A stretch of 64,000 nt of DNA from Cornus controversa (lineage: Eukaryota; Streptophyta; Magnoliopsida; Cornales; Cornaceae). Where the stretch lies: positions 42,060,336 through 42,124,335 of the forward strand of contig CM048849.1 of assembly GCA_026545225.1 (NCBI GenBank), read 5' to 3'. Numbering within the stretch: the stretch's first letter is position 1; every line of letters starts with the position of its first letter. Positions 35,501 to 47,774 of this stretch are shown one piece after another. Made by a program: the position numbers and the translations under genes. The notes beneath the pieces are model-generated. The model saw nothing but the letters and a program-made list of their open reading frames with translations. It was not told the DNA's origin and made no database searches.

Positions 35501-38500
35501 CTTTCTTCAAAATAGTGAACAGACAGAGATGATAATATGATGAAAAAAATGAAGATAAAAGCTCATAAAAAAGGATTCTGTTTGGAGCTTTGCAAAGCAA
35601 TCAGAGGACAGCACATAAAACTGGCACTACTTGGCAGTTATAGCATACAGATTCCCCTTTTTGGCATAACGTTACAAACTTTTTGAAGTACCAATGTTGG
35701 ACATAGGTGGCAACACGACAATGGACCTAGGGTTTCTAGTAACCTGCCCTGCCCTGGCCCATCCAGCCCCTATTAGATGGGTTTGGGGAGGAATTGAGAA
35801 GGAAAACATACACCTGTCCTGATTCAGGCTGGAATCGAGATTTATCCATCCTGCACTAGTTATACATGTATTTCACTAAAGGGCTCCATATAATTTTATT
35901 AAACATTCATCAATTGTCCTTCCCTCAACAATTTTGTTTAGAGTTTGCAAATACCAGTCTCTCTGCCTCTAAGTCCCCAGGCAGTATCAATCTCAGTCTC
36001 TCATACACAACAGAACAAAACATCCCCCAGGGCACAATAGAGAGCAGTTTCATTGCAACACCAGAGATGACCATTAGGTTGTGACATCTAAGCTTGTCCA
36101 CCATGAGATTTGTTTGATTGCATTCAGATTATGTAACTTTTGCTATTCATAATTTTTGACATGAGAGTTGTTTCAAATCAGAGTTAAATTATCTATATGG
36201 TCTTTGAATATACTAAACATTCTTCTGTAGATCGTGTCCACATGCATACACTACACCTTCATATACTCTTTTTATGAAATTCTTTCATTGTTTCATTTTA
36301 GATCTAAATGATTTATACTTCAGAGGGAAATATACTAAATATTCTGCTGCAGATCGTGTCTATATGTATACAATAAACATTCATATACTCTTTCTGTGAT
36401 ATTCTTTTTGGGTATTACGCAGGGGTTTCATCAGAAATCTGATTTATTTGCGTTGGGAACAAGTAGTTTTCTCTTTTGTCAATTTATGGTTTCATATCAA
36501 TACATTTTAACTTTCAGATTTATGGAAAACAAATGGGTGTATTTTCTTTCTTGTTTATTGATTTTTAATTTGAAATAAATTAGTTGACGTTATTTAGTAC
36601 AAATTCAGGTGACTTTTTTGTTCTTTGGGTTTTTATTGTTTTCAAAGTTAATTCATAGAAAACTATATTATCAAGTCAATATGTTGCCTTTTCCTTTTTG
36701 TTAAATAACTTTGTGGACTGGTGCTAAAATTGCTGATGAGATTGTTTCTTAGCATATCTTTCCGTCTGATAATACGAGTCCATTGTACTTAGAGCAATCA
36801 AAGCATGTTATTCTGCTGGAGCATTTTATAGCTGTATGGTTTTCCATTCACGCTGTAAAATTTCTACGAGGTTTATCTGGGACAGGGTGGGGCAGGGTGA
36901 CAAGAAGTTTGGAGTATTACCAATTGGAGTTATGTTGGGTCACATGTTGTAAACCTAGCAACAGGAGAGGGTTGGTGCACTTTTTGGTTGGGCAGGGTCA
37001 GAAAAAAGGGTGCACATTTCTATACCCACCTCATTTGCAAGAACACAACATGGGTACGGTCTAGAATAGGTGTCTATTTGCCAAGGATTGGACAAGTACC
37101 AATAATTGTGTGTCCAACAAAGGTAAGCATGAAATAGAAGATCCACGTAATGCATCAGTGATATGTTAACAACATGGTTATTCCAAAATTAATCAAAATA
37201 TTCATGTTGAACACACCACGTAGTTACATCGGCATATCATTTCTCACCTAGGGTGTAAAAGGAGACTTTAAATTTCAGCAGTTGAGTCAGACTACAGTAT
37301 GAGATAAACCAACACCGAAACCCACACATACACTCCTAAATGTGTACTTGAGATCATGTAACATAGGAAGTCATATGTGTTAATGGTTTAAATGTTCTTC
37401 CATAGAAATTAATGAAATTCCTACACCGCAGATCCACTAATATACCACTACTACTACTTATACCACAGTTCCACTAATGTACTACTACTACTACTACAGA
37501 TTAAAGTACAAGATAAAACCAACAACTAAACCCACACACACTCCTCCTAAATGCGTACTTGAGATCATGTAACATAGGAAGTCACGTGTGTTAATGATTT
37601 GAATGTTCTTCAATAGAAATTAATGAAATTCCTATACCGCAGGTCCACTAATATACTACTACTACCTATACCGCAGGTCCATTAATATACTACTATTACT
37701 GCTGCTACTACCACCACCTATACCACAGGTCCACTAATATACTACTAGGCAAAGTAGAACCTGCCTAAGCAGTAAGCATGGAAGCAATTTAACTAGTACT
37801 ACTATGCAGTTAATGACAGCAGATATAAGATGCATGAATAGAGTTTAAATTCTGGCACGAATGCCATACCTTGGCGTAGTTGATATCCACAGATAAAATG
37901 CCAGGTTTGCTGGTTTTGTGAAGTGGATAACTATTGAGTTGGGTATACCTCTCCAGCGCATCAAGGGGAGCCAATGTTGGAGGGATCTGGGGAAGGAAAA
38001 AGGCAAAAAGCCGAGAAAAAAAGGGTCAGAGACCAAATATGCTAAAATAATACCTGAACTACCAACTGTTTTCTCAAAAAGTGTAAATTCAAGACATAAT
38101 TAGTAAAGGAATATGGTAAAAAATTAATGAAACACGAATTTCTATATTAATTAATCAATGTAATAACACATAAAAATAAACAATACCTGCCGCTTTTTCC
38201 GCTGCTGAGAAAGTGCCGCATTACAGTCGGTTAGCTCTGCAATGATGTTAGCAGAAACTCCTGGACGGATTTTCTTGCCACCAGATCCCATCTCCTCATC
38301 ATCAGCAGCTACAATGGCAACAACCCATTATATAATTTAAACTTCGTTTAAATAAAATCAACCTACAAGCATACAAGCAAGAACCTCTTTTCCCATTGCT
38401 GAAAGCAGAAGCATTAACACTAGGCACTGTTGATGCTGACATGGGTATCTCTCTTTCTGCCTGTCCCAGTAAGGATGTTGCTTCATCCCTCTCTTTCTTT

Positions 38501-41500
38501 AGTCTTGCAATGACACGGCACGCAGCATCATGCTGGCAATGCATGGCAGGTAATTTTGACAACCAAATTTCATTCAGCTAAACAGAATATATAAATAAAA
38601 AGGGACTTCATATTCCAAGAAATAGGAAAAGGATAAAGAAAGAAGTAAGAAGAAAAAAGAGAAGCCTTGAACCTGCATGACTTGGAATAAAAAATTGAAA
38701 AAGAATATAACCCATCCAGAACTCATAATCCCCTTCATGTTTAACTCTCCCTCAGCACTAAATGGGCATACATAATGATGATTGATGGCCTTATGATGCT
38801 CAATGCACAAAGTACCCTCATGTTAAAATTGTCTCTAAAATAAATATTCTAATAAGAAAACAAACGCTTCTAAACTTAATGATATATTAGAAATAGGAAA
38901 ATGCCACTCAGACTAATAAACTTTGCTAATAAGCTGTGGGTTGATTTGTATAGTCAGATGCACTACAATCTAATTTAAGCCTTGAGGCATTGATGTAGGT
39001 CCTTAAACATCGTTCCATAATTTCTTTAAATTTATTGTTATGATAAAAATTGATTATTTACTAAAAACTGCTCAATCTGTCACATCAACCATTAAACACA
39101 CCGTTTACTAAAGCTTAAAAAATTCATGCTATCGTGAGAAAAATTAAACTGTGCAATACCAAGATTAGTAATATTATAATTACAGACCAAACGGCCCCTT
39201 GCCCAATGGTATAACATCCCCACCCTCAAAGAAGAGGGAGGGGTTCGAGCCTGGACGTGGGCAATGTGTGTGTGTCAGTACTTACTTACCTGACAAAAAT
39301 ATATATATATATAATTACAGCAACAAAAACAATAATGATTAAACTATTTACTAGATGTTGTACACTTCAGCAAAATGTTAAAGCTTCAAATATTAGTTAG
39401 TACTTAAGCTAGTCAATACTACCTGGTAGAGAGCATGACTTAGCTCTTGCCTCGCTGTATGTAGTTGTTGCTCCAATGCAAAATTGGATAGCATCAAACC
39501 ATCCCATTCCTAGTGTCATAGAAAATCAGATGCTAAAATAAGGGAATTTCTTGTTCAAAAATATAGAGGGAAAAATAGCACCAAAAACCAGAACAACCAG
39601 GGGATCATAAGAATGCGTTGAAAAAAAAGGCATATATCAAGTCCAAGATCCTAGCCAATAAAATTAATAGAAGACATGTATATATCAATTCAAGAACTCA
39701 AGACCTACCAGCTAAATTATGTAAATATCCTTGAATAAGAACTTCAGAAACTGAAATCCATCAGACAAAAAAAAAGGTCCGGGACAATGTTACTTGGAAT
39801 GTGGATGACTGAGCTTCATGGAACTTAAACGATATCAAGACATACCAGTAAAATATATAGATGTCCTTGAATAAAAACTTTAGAAACTGAAGTCCCTCAA
39901 TAGTCTGGGACAATTTTATTCAAAATCTGGACGACTGAGATTTATGGAACGAGAAAGGTTACACAGTATGCCGCTGACCCCAGAATTATCTCGGCCATTT
40001 GACAACCCAAAAAGAGATGATCATTACATACGGACCCCAAGTTAAGAGGTAGTTGATATTAGCTTAATATTTGAATATCAGTTCGAATGTAATAAGACAG
40101 TTTCAAATTATTTTATATGGGTCTCCCAAAAAAATTTGAAGTACCCCTATCTGATAAACAAGCTATTTGTATGTAATGCATCCAACATGTCTGGTTAAAC
40201 ATTGACTAAGCAAGCCTAGTAGGCTAGTAGATTAGTACTTCAAGTTTAAATAAATAGTTTTACATAACTCTTTTGTTGTGTTCCATTTGTCACAAGATTG
40301 TTCCAAAATGAGTTGAGTATCCATGCAAATTACAATCCGTTACATAAAAACAGTGCATTGTACTAAAAAGAAACTATATTAAGAGATCTGAATATTTAGT
40401 TGTGCCATGTTCATTGAGTTTGGATTTTGACTCTTAGAGACATGCCCATACCCTAATCGAGTACTCCAACTGACTAACATAGGTTTTAAAGGCCAAGATT
40501 GTTCTCTTCAATTCATCGAAGATGATATAAATATGTGTGTGTGTAATATTAACCTTAAAATCCACAAGTTTTTAGTTAGTTTCAGAACTAGGTTACCTAT
40601 AAGTGACAATGAAAGGGACAACAGTACATATTTTAATAATTGTCAGTTCCTTACTTTCCGAAATAATAATAATAATAATTGTCAGTTGCTGAAAGTGCAA
40701 AGTTGTTGCCCCTTTTCAATGAAAAAGATACACCCTTGGGCTTTTACTCAATAATATTAATACTGCCACGTAAATTGGAAAATAAGTTAGATATAAGAGA
40801 ACAAAAAATGGAACGCCATATTTAGAGTTCGAGAACAGAAGTGTGTACATGTTTAGGGTCACAATCCTTATCGTGGATTGCTTTGATACTGGCCAGTGTA
40901 GGTAATACTGGTTTGGAACTTTTGGTACAACAATGAGACAGCAAGGCGAACTTTCAAAAAATAATAATAATAAATAAATAAAACACTTTGAAAACTCATT
41001 TTTAAACCTTTTGTTTTATTAAGAAAAGGACCAAATGTTATTATATTAATTTCCAACTCATTGAGTTGAAGCATAAAAGATAATAAAAGAAACAACATTA
41101 TGCCAAAAGTAAAAAAACGAAATGGAAAAAATTATCAATACTAGATAAGAGAACAATGGTAACTTTACTTTTACCAGACTAGATAAGTTAAACGGTCTTA
41201 ACCATGATTACTGGCACACAAAAAAACAAAGACCTCCCACCAAACAATAAAATGGAATATGGTCATGATTAAACATGGGTTAGGAAAGGGCAACGACCTT
41301 CATGTATTAACTGTATTTATGATTTTCAAAAGGAATGGCAACAGAACCAAGGTTAAGGTTTATACTTTCACAAAATATATGCTACAAGGAAAGTTGCAGA
41401 AACACATACATTCTGGAATATCCCAAGCATCCCATGGATGCTTGCAGCTTGTACGGGTCTCGGCTTCACTATCTGCATAGAGTTCAATAAGACTAAGTTT

Positions 41501-42298
41501 CAGCATACTATACTTAAAAGCATTGAAAACACTGATAGCAACACTGCATAAAGCCTACCTTGCTGATTTTGATTGGAACAATATCATCGAAAGTTAAAGG
41601 CTCCCCAGTAATAGGGCATTTTCCATAATCCTATTTATCGAACAAAACAAAAATGCAGCCTTTTATTAAACATAGCATTTAAATCTGCACAAAACTAAAA
41701 TAATATTATTGAATACATATTAAAAGAGTAAGTGAGAAAAAAGAATCGCATATACAGGGATCAAAATTTGAAACACATGCATCATTGAACCCTATGTTTT
41801 TCATTTGAAACAGAGAAATTTAAAAAAAAAAAAAAAAACAGGTGGAATGTTCAACTCTTCCCAACATTGCTTAGTTCCTAAAATGTTTAATTCTTTAACG
41901 ATACCCTAAAGAACAAGCAAATAAGCCGAATTATTTTATAAAGCCGAGTAAAATGAATTTTTCCCCGAGGCCTCCAAAATGAGACCTACAAGATTCCGAA
42001 ACATTTTCTCTTCAATTTTCCTACGGTTTCTCACTGACCAAATATAGCAATATATGTGGGGAGAGAGAACATACCGATATATGTCTCTCGATTAGACGCT
42101 TCTCGAACAACAATCCTGAGTTCCTCGAAACGACCGGCTCTTCCGGCACTTCTCCGGAGACTGAAAGAACAGAATAAAACAAGAGAAACAGAGATCAAGC
42201 AGAAGATAGCATAGTGTAGCACAAGAGTGCGTATATATGCGTGTGTGAATGTATATTAGAGATGTATTATGAATGTGAGAGTTACTTGAACAGTTCAT
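27516..42298 (-). CDS. PRP19: pre-mRNA-processing factor 19 homologue (PRP19/MAC3), U-box E3 ligase
   Basis: Eighteen exons in transcription order: 42286-42298, 42075-42160, 41559-41630, 41410-41472, 39423-39509, 38385-38532, 38187-38308, 37870-37986, 34020-34115, 33877-33936, 32030-32104, 29574-29678, 29345-29461, 29184-29261, 29002-29098, 28577-28628, 28013-28077, 27516-27631. All GT-AG; 522 residues, the usual plant PRP19 length. The U-box (residues 1-~57) starts [13 protein letters not shown] and includes [12 protein letters not shown]. Then the coiled-coil tetramerisation region (~79-140, [31 protein letters not shown]), a basic link with LSQQRKKRQ, and a seven-bladed WD40 propeller (~215-522; [40 protein letters not shown]). 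PRP19 is a ubiquitin ligase and core of the NineTeen/MOS4-associated complex, needed for spliceosome activation and plant immunity. Introns of 3.8, 2.4 and 1.8 kb contain transposon debris. It appears intact and single. Confidence 0.97.
27967..28004. repeat. (GA)n microsatellite at a PRP19 splice donor
   Basis: A pure GA run on the plus strand, (TC)n on the transcribed strand, begins 8 bases beyond the donor of PRP19 exon 17. A similar run at 29535-29561 follows the donor of exon 12. Confidence 0.9.
32712..32940. mobile_element. MITE in PRP19 intron 10
   Basis: The ends are imperfect inverted repeats: ACCATTTGGTTTGTCACTCA on the left, and CTGAACCAAGCAGGCCC on the right, whose complement is GGGCCTGCTTGGTTCAG. 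The interior is full of complementary GAAAACAGTT / AACTGTTTTC words and should fold strongly. About 230 bp, no coding. The target duplication is not clear. Confidence 0.6.
34116..37869. other. large PRP19 intron 8 with repeats
   Basis: 3.75 kb with no exon of PRP19 or another gene recognised. It contains an imperfect tandem duplication of ~121 bp (from 36208 and from 36330, ATATACTAAA then GCAGATCGTGTC-like words). It also contains an imperfect duplication of ~200 bp (37300-37480 and 37505-37690, with TACTTGAGATCATGTAACAT in both and CTACTACTAC runs). CCTGCCCTGCCC (~35745) and its partner GGGTGGGGCAGGG (~36885) could be ends of an unrecognised element. Confidence 0.6.
39186..39309 (+). mobile_element. 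tRNA-derived SINE, family B, in PRP19 intron 5
   Basis: Box A-like TTGCCCAATGGT (39199-39210) and box B GGGTTCGAGCCT (39241-39252), followed by GACGTGGGCAATGTGTGTG and CAGTACTTACTTACC, ending in an AT-rich tail. An 11-bp perfect target duplication, TATAATTACAG, flanks it at 39175-39185 and 39310-39320. The element is 124 bp, the same length as the related copy at 55019-55142. It is antisense to PRP19. Confidence 0.8.
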
Positions 42299-42476
42299 TG
42301 CGCTGAGAGCTAGGGTTTGGTGAGCTCTGTCGTTCTTCGCCGCAGCTCAGAGAAAACGGCCGACGCAGAGAGAGAGATGAGAAGTAAAAGGCAATTATTA
42401 TTGGGATTAGGGATGCTAGAGCAAAAAACCGCCTAACTGATTGGAAGACCCAAACCCAATGCAGTAAACTCTTATA
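42299..42476 (-). promoter_or_regulatory. PRP19 leader/promoter with telo-box
   Basis: Only about 180 bp separate the PRP19 start codon from an old LTR fragment. The stretch contains TAGGGTTT (42311-42318; AAACCCTA on the PRP19 strand), a telo-box, and a CT-rich leader (TCTCTCTCTGCG on the minus strand). No TATA box was seen. The promoter may therefore extend into transposon-derived DNA. Confidence 0.5.
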
Positions 42477-42763
42477 TAATATATTTAATATTACGTTCCT
42501 ATCCAAATTCGTCTGGGATTTCTAATTCCATTAGGACTAGAATATTTTATCTTTCAAGTAAACTTAACCTCTAATATTATGTGTCTATAATAGACATTTA
42601 TGTATTCTTTATTAATATTATTTTCATATTCCTAGTTTAGCTAGGACCATGATTTTTTATCTTTTAGGTAAACTTGGTCTCTAAGATTATGTGCATATAA
42701 ATACGCATTTATACATTCTTCATCGATATCAATTCAATATATATATTTTTCATATTTCTAACA
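42477..42763. mobile_element. degenerate LTR fragment(s)
   Basis: Begins ATAATATATTTAATATTACG and ends CATATTTCTAACA, the start and end words of the LTRs at 42779 and 45976. Inside, CTAG(T)TTAGCTAGGAC, GTAAACTT(A/G)(A/G)(T/C)CTCTAA and ATATCAATTCAATATATAT match those LTRs. A partial internal duplication is present. It is older than the complete element next to it. Confidence 0.7.
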
Positions 42764-42888
42764 TTTTTTTTAAAAAAGCGTTAGATAATATATTTAATAT
42801 TATGTTACTTCTATCCTAATCCAAATAAGATTCCTAGTTCAGCTAGGATTAGGGTTTCTTATCTCATAAGTAAACTTGAGGCCTGTTT

Positions 42889-43718
42889 GGTAACCGTTTA
42901 TGTTTAGTGTTTATTGTTTATAAAAACAAATTTTCAGGATAAACATATTTGTTAATTTTTGTTTTGTTTATAAATTTTCAAAACGCTTTTAAAACAACAC
43001 TGTTCATAAGCCTTCAAATCCTAAACACCAAAATGATGTTTATTGTTTATGTTTATCAAAAAAAAAAAATTCTTTTTTTATCTAAAATGGTGATTATATT
43101 ATTTTAATTAAAATTTGAAACTAAAAGTGAGAAAATGAAAAGAAAAAAAATTATAAAAGGCTATTGTTTGATACAATGATAAAAATATTAGAATTATCAA
43201 ATGTGGACATAATTACTAATATACTTGATAATAAGAAATAGTTACTTAGGGGCACACATGCTAAAAAGAAGAAAAAAAAAACCTTATTTGAGAAAAATAA
43301 TAGTAAAAAAAAATCTCAATCATCTCTTTGTTAGAAAAACAAGAATGGTATTTTGTACTCATGTCATTCATTCATTTTCAATGTTGAAACAAAAATAGAA
43401 ATCAAAAAAATAAAAAAGAAAGTATTAGCATGAGAAGTTCAAGAGCAAGAGTATGCCCTCCAAATCCCTCTTCTCACTCCATACAAATTGAAAATTTTTT
43501 AACTTTTTCATAGTTATATATATTTTGGCTTTTTGGTAGGGGTGCACAAAGAACCGGTGGAACCATAAAGAACTTTAGCTGAACCGAATCGAATTGTTCA
43601 TTACGGTTTCGGTTCCGGCTCCAAATTTTAGGAACCGTTCACTACGATTCTGGTTCCAATCCTTGAAATCGGAATCGTTGAATATATATATATAGTTATA
43701 AAACTCCTATAATGATTT

Positions 43719-43765
<47 letters not shown>

Positions 43766-44345
43766 TGTTATAAAATCATTGTAATAGTTATAATAACCTT
43801 TTGTTATGTAAAACATTTTAAATAATGGAGTTACTATAACTATTATAAGGTTAAATACAACTCCTATAATAATCGAATTGAACCGAACTCATTTATTCCG
43901 GTTTCAAAATTAAGGAACCGTTTGGAACGGTTCTGATTCCAGTTTTTTCAATAACCGTAAGGAACTGAATCGTGTATATCCCCCTACTTGTTTGGACCTT
44001 CTGGGTTGTGGGTAATTCTAGTTTTACAGTATAATTTGCAGTGTGTCCCAATATTATTTATTTATTTTTTATGTATATTTCTTGCTCGATTATTGCTGTA
44101 TAGATTTGTTATAGCATGAACTTGACTTTTTATTCAGTTTATTGTGTTGATTTTTTTTATTAAAAAAAAAACAGTTTAAGGTTAACAAACATGTTTTTCT
44201 GTTTATGATTTTTAAAATAAGCTAAACGTTTTTCCGTTATCAAACAACACTCATGTTTATGGATAAACAAAATCGTAATATAAACACTGTTTATATAAAT
44301 ACTTAAACAATAAACACTAAACATAAACGGTTACCAAACGGGCCC
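42889..44345. mobile_element. Tourist-like MITE inside the left LTR
   Basis: The ends AGGCCTGTTTGGTAACCG and CGGTTACCAAACGGGCCC are inverted repeats, and the arms continue for roughly 40 bp (GTTTATGTTTAGTGTTTATT and its complement). TTG flanks both sides (42886-42888, 44346-44348; CTTG if one terminal base is reassigned). The right LTR supplies the empty site, GTAAACTTGGTCTTTAAG. About 1.46 kb, because it has itself been invaded at 43537. Confidence 0.8.
43537..43986. mobile_element. hAT-like MITE inside the Tourist-like MITE
   Basis: Starts TAGGGGTGCACAAAGAACCGG-like sequence and ends ATCCCCCTA, with GGAACCGTT / AACCGTAAGGAAC subterminal words shared with the MITE at 26398-26979. Flanks CTTTTTGG and CTTGTTTGG are a degraded match. 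An (AT)n run occupies 43720-43764. Confidence 0.65.
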
Positions 44346-44763
44346 TTGGTTTCTAAGATTATTTGCCTATAAATAGGCCTTTATGTATTCTTCATCAATA
44401 TCAATTCAATATATATATATATATATTTTCATATTTCTAACATGATATCAGAACCTATCAATTCTTGGTAGTCAATCGTAAAAAATAGCTTCCGTCAAAT
44501 TAACACCTAACTAACGTCGTTACACAATTAGGCGTGAGAGTTGTCAAATAATTCTTTCTCTCTTTTACCCTAATCAAAGGTGACTTGAAGCTCACTCTTC
44601 TCTAACAGAGAAAATCAGATTCGTGGCTCACTCTTCTCTAGCCGAGAGAATTAGATTTGTGGTGTTCGAATCGTGTTTGCGAAGATTTAAAAATCTGGTT
44701 CGGGTAGATCAAGAAAACAACAGTAGCAGCTGCAACAAGAGCTGAATATGCAACAACAATCTA

Positions 44764-44934
<171 letters not shown>

Positions 44935-45224
44935 CTAGAAGATAATAAATTCAAAGAGCTTCGATTTGATATATTGTATGTCTATAGTATGAGTAGAAAA
45001 GTGTGATCAAATCTGTATTTGAAGTTCCTGTCCTGATTACGAATTTCTACGCAGGAATTCATCTTTTCGACTTGGATTTGCGAAGAGATTCAGATTATTT
45101 TTCGTCCAAAGACGCTAACGAATTGGAGGCCACCTCCAAGACCCACGATCACCGCCACCCTCACATTACCGTCCGAGTCTCCACAACTCCCTCGCTCACT
45201 AAGTCCTCATCCAAAGAGTTTCGT

Positions 45225-45490
45225 TACCGCATCTCCGCACACCTTTAGTGGTAATTACATGCTTTTGTGATTGCGCTATTTTTCACAATTTCGTTACTGT
45301 GTCTCTGCACACCTTCAGTGGTAATCACACGCTTTTGTGATTGTGCTATTTTTTATAGTTCCGTTACCGCGTCTCTGCACGCTTTCAGTGGTGATCACAT
45401 GCTTTTGTGATTGTGTTGTATCTTCACAGTTCCGTTACAGCGTCTCAGCACGTATTCAGTGGTAATTACACGCTTTTGTGATTGACCATC
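45225..45490. repeat. four ~75-bp tandem repeats in retrotransposon interior
   Basis: Units contain CGTTAC(C/T)G(C/T)(A/G)TCTC(C/T)GCAC, then TTCAGTGGTAATCACA, then TGCTTTTGTGATTG. Four consecutive units are legible, the last incomplete. A second, shorter array (45600-45870) repeats CTTC(C/T)ATGCGCCTCCAAAAG with variants. Confidence 0.8.
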
Positions 45491-46181
45491 GTGCTTCCTT
45501 GCGCCCTTCAGCGTGATTGATCACAACACTTGCATATGCCTCCTGTGGTAATCATATGTATCCTTGATTGGCTACTATCGTCCTTTCATGTGCCTTCAGA
45601 ATTTGATTAATCTCTGCGCTTCTGTGTGTTACTATCGCATTTCCATGCGCTTTCAGAATATGATTAGCCTCTGCGCTTCCATGTGCCTCCAAAAGTATCA
45701 ATGCGCTTCTATACGCCTCCAAAAGTATCAACACACTTCTATGCGCCTCCAAACGCGCTTCCATGTGACTCCAGAAGTATCAACACGCTTCAATGCGCCT
45801 CCAAAAGTCATACTACACTTCCATGCGCCGTCATCGCTCTTCCATATGCCTCTAGTAGTAATCATATTATGTTTCTATGTGCCTTAACATGCTGGATCTT
45901 CACAGCTTTGCCATCGCTTTCATGTATCCAAATTCAAGTCAATTTCATATAACCCACTTTGAGTTTGAGGGGGGCTGTTAAATAATATATTTAATATTAT
46001 GTTACTTTCTATCTTAATCCGTCTAAGATTCCTAGTTCAGCTAGGACTAGAGTTTCTTATCTCTTAAGTAAACTTGGTCTTTAAGATTATATGCTTATAG
46101 ATAGGCCTTTATGTATTCGTCATCAATATCAATTCAATATATATATATATATATATATATATATTTCCCATATTTCTAACA

Positions 46182-47731
46182 TAAACAAATTAGAGCGGGT
46201 CGAATTTGGCTATGTTTTATGAGAAGAATTACAATATGCTGCAGTGCCACAATCTTAGTCGTACGTACCTAAAACACACTGAGTCTCATCGTATATATTA
46301 TGCACGCATGATTGAAATTCACCTCATGCACAGTACACCAGGTGCATTATAGTTTTATGTAGTTTCACGAACAAAGTTGTTGAGCGCGATCATGTTCAAA
46401 CTCATCGTGAATGCTATGCATTTGAAATACATGTCGCATGATATGGATTAAGCTGACCACGAATGAATGTAAAGAAATGATATTTACATTACATTGATTG
46501 TTTAGTTAGAATGCATTTTTTTCTTGCTCTTAAATTTGAGCCATTCTCCGACGTAGATTTTGGTACCATACAAAACGTAACAAATTTTACCAAATTATTT
46601 CTTTTTTTTTAACGATATTGATAACAAAAACAACAAAATAAAAATAGTTGACAAACAAGGCTCATTTGAGAACCCTTTCTGTTTTGCATTTCCATCTCAT
46701 ATAAATAAGAAACAATACTTTTGAAACATATTCGAAAATTATATTTATTGCACAATGTTTCAAAAGCAAAAAAAATATGATAATTACATTCTGAAAAAGT
46801 TCTCAAATATTCAAATATATTAATAAAAAAGATAAATATCACTAACACTTCCTTAGATTTTTTGATGTATTGACACGAAATTACAATTTTATGAATTTTC
46901 ATCACCAACACCCCCAGTGATTTGTGTCATATATCACATAGTATATCGTGTGAGATCACTTTTTGATGGTGAAATGACTATGTTGTCTTTTGATTTCTAA
47001 CCTAACCCATTTGAATACTAAATTTACCCATTTAACCATGTGTAATAGACTAAAATACCCCTTTGAATATACCTATATATATACACACACTATAATATAT
47101 GTAACCTATAAATAACTATTTATTTTCATAAATAATAATATTAACATAAAATAAAAAAATAATTAAATTTATCTTTCTTTTTTTCTATTCATCTGTATAT
47201 ATACACTATAATATATATATAACCTAATATATATAATTATTTATTTTCATAAATAATAATTAAATTTAGGGCATTGTGGTCATTTTCCTATACTGATATT
47301 TTTATATTAAAATCTATTTAAATAATCAAGACATTTCATATATTAAAAAAAAGTCTAACCGGGAGTGTTTGTGCCAAAAGTGTTTGTAACAAAAATTTAT
47401 AAATTGTAACTACGGGTCAATAGATCAAATTTGAATGTCAGTAATATTTATCCTAATAAAAATAAGTGTATTCTTTTTTACCTTTGATTTTTGAGTCGTA
47501 CAGTTGTTTTTTCAGACTTTTTCGTCCTCTGTTTTGCCATGTGTGAAGCTTACGTAAACTCATCCATCAAAATCAGCCAACAAACATTGTGACCTCTCTT
47601 CATGTGATGAACAAACTTTACCATTCTTAACCTAACACCTTGCAAATTGTTAGAATTTGCATTAATTATGTATTATTAATTAAAAAATAAGTTCACTTTT
47701 AACTAAATGGATTACCTTGTACTTTTATTAA

Positions 47732-47774
<43 letters not shown>

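Noticed and set aside
37300-37690. Possible coding repeat in PRP19 intron 8
   Set aside because: The ~200-bp duplication has stops in all frames and CTA trinucleotide runs; PRP19 exons join in phase without it.
45003-45248. 81-codon open frame in the retrotransposon interior
   Set aside because: No gag or pol similarity seen, and it runs into the tandem array; not supported as a gene.
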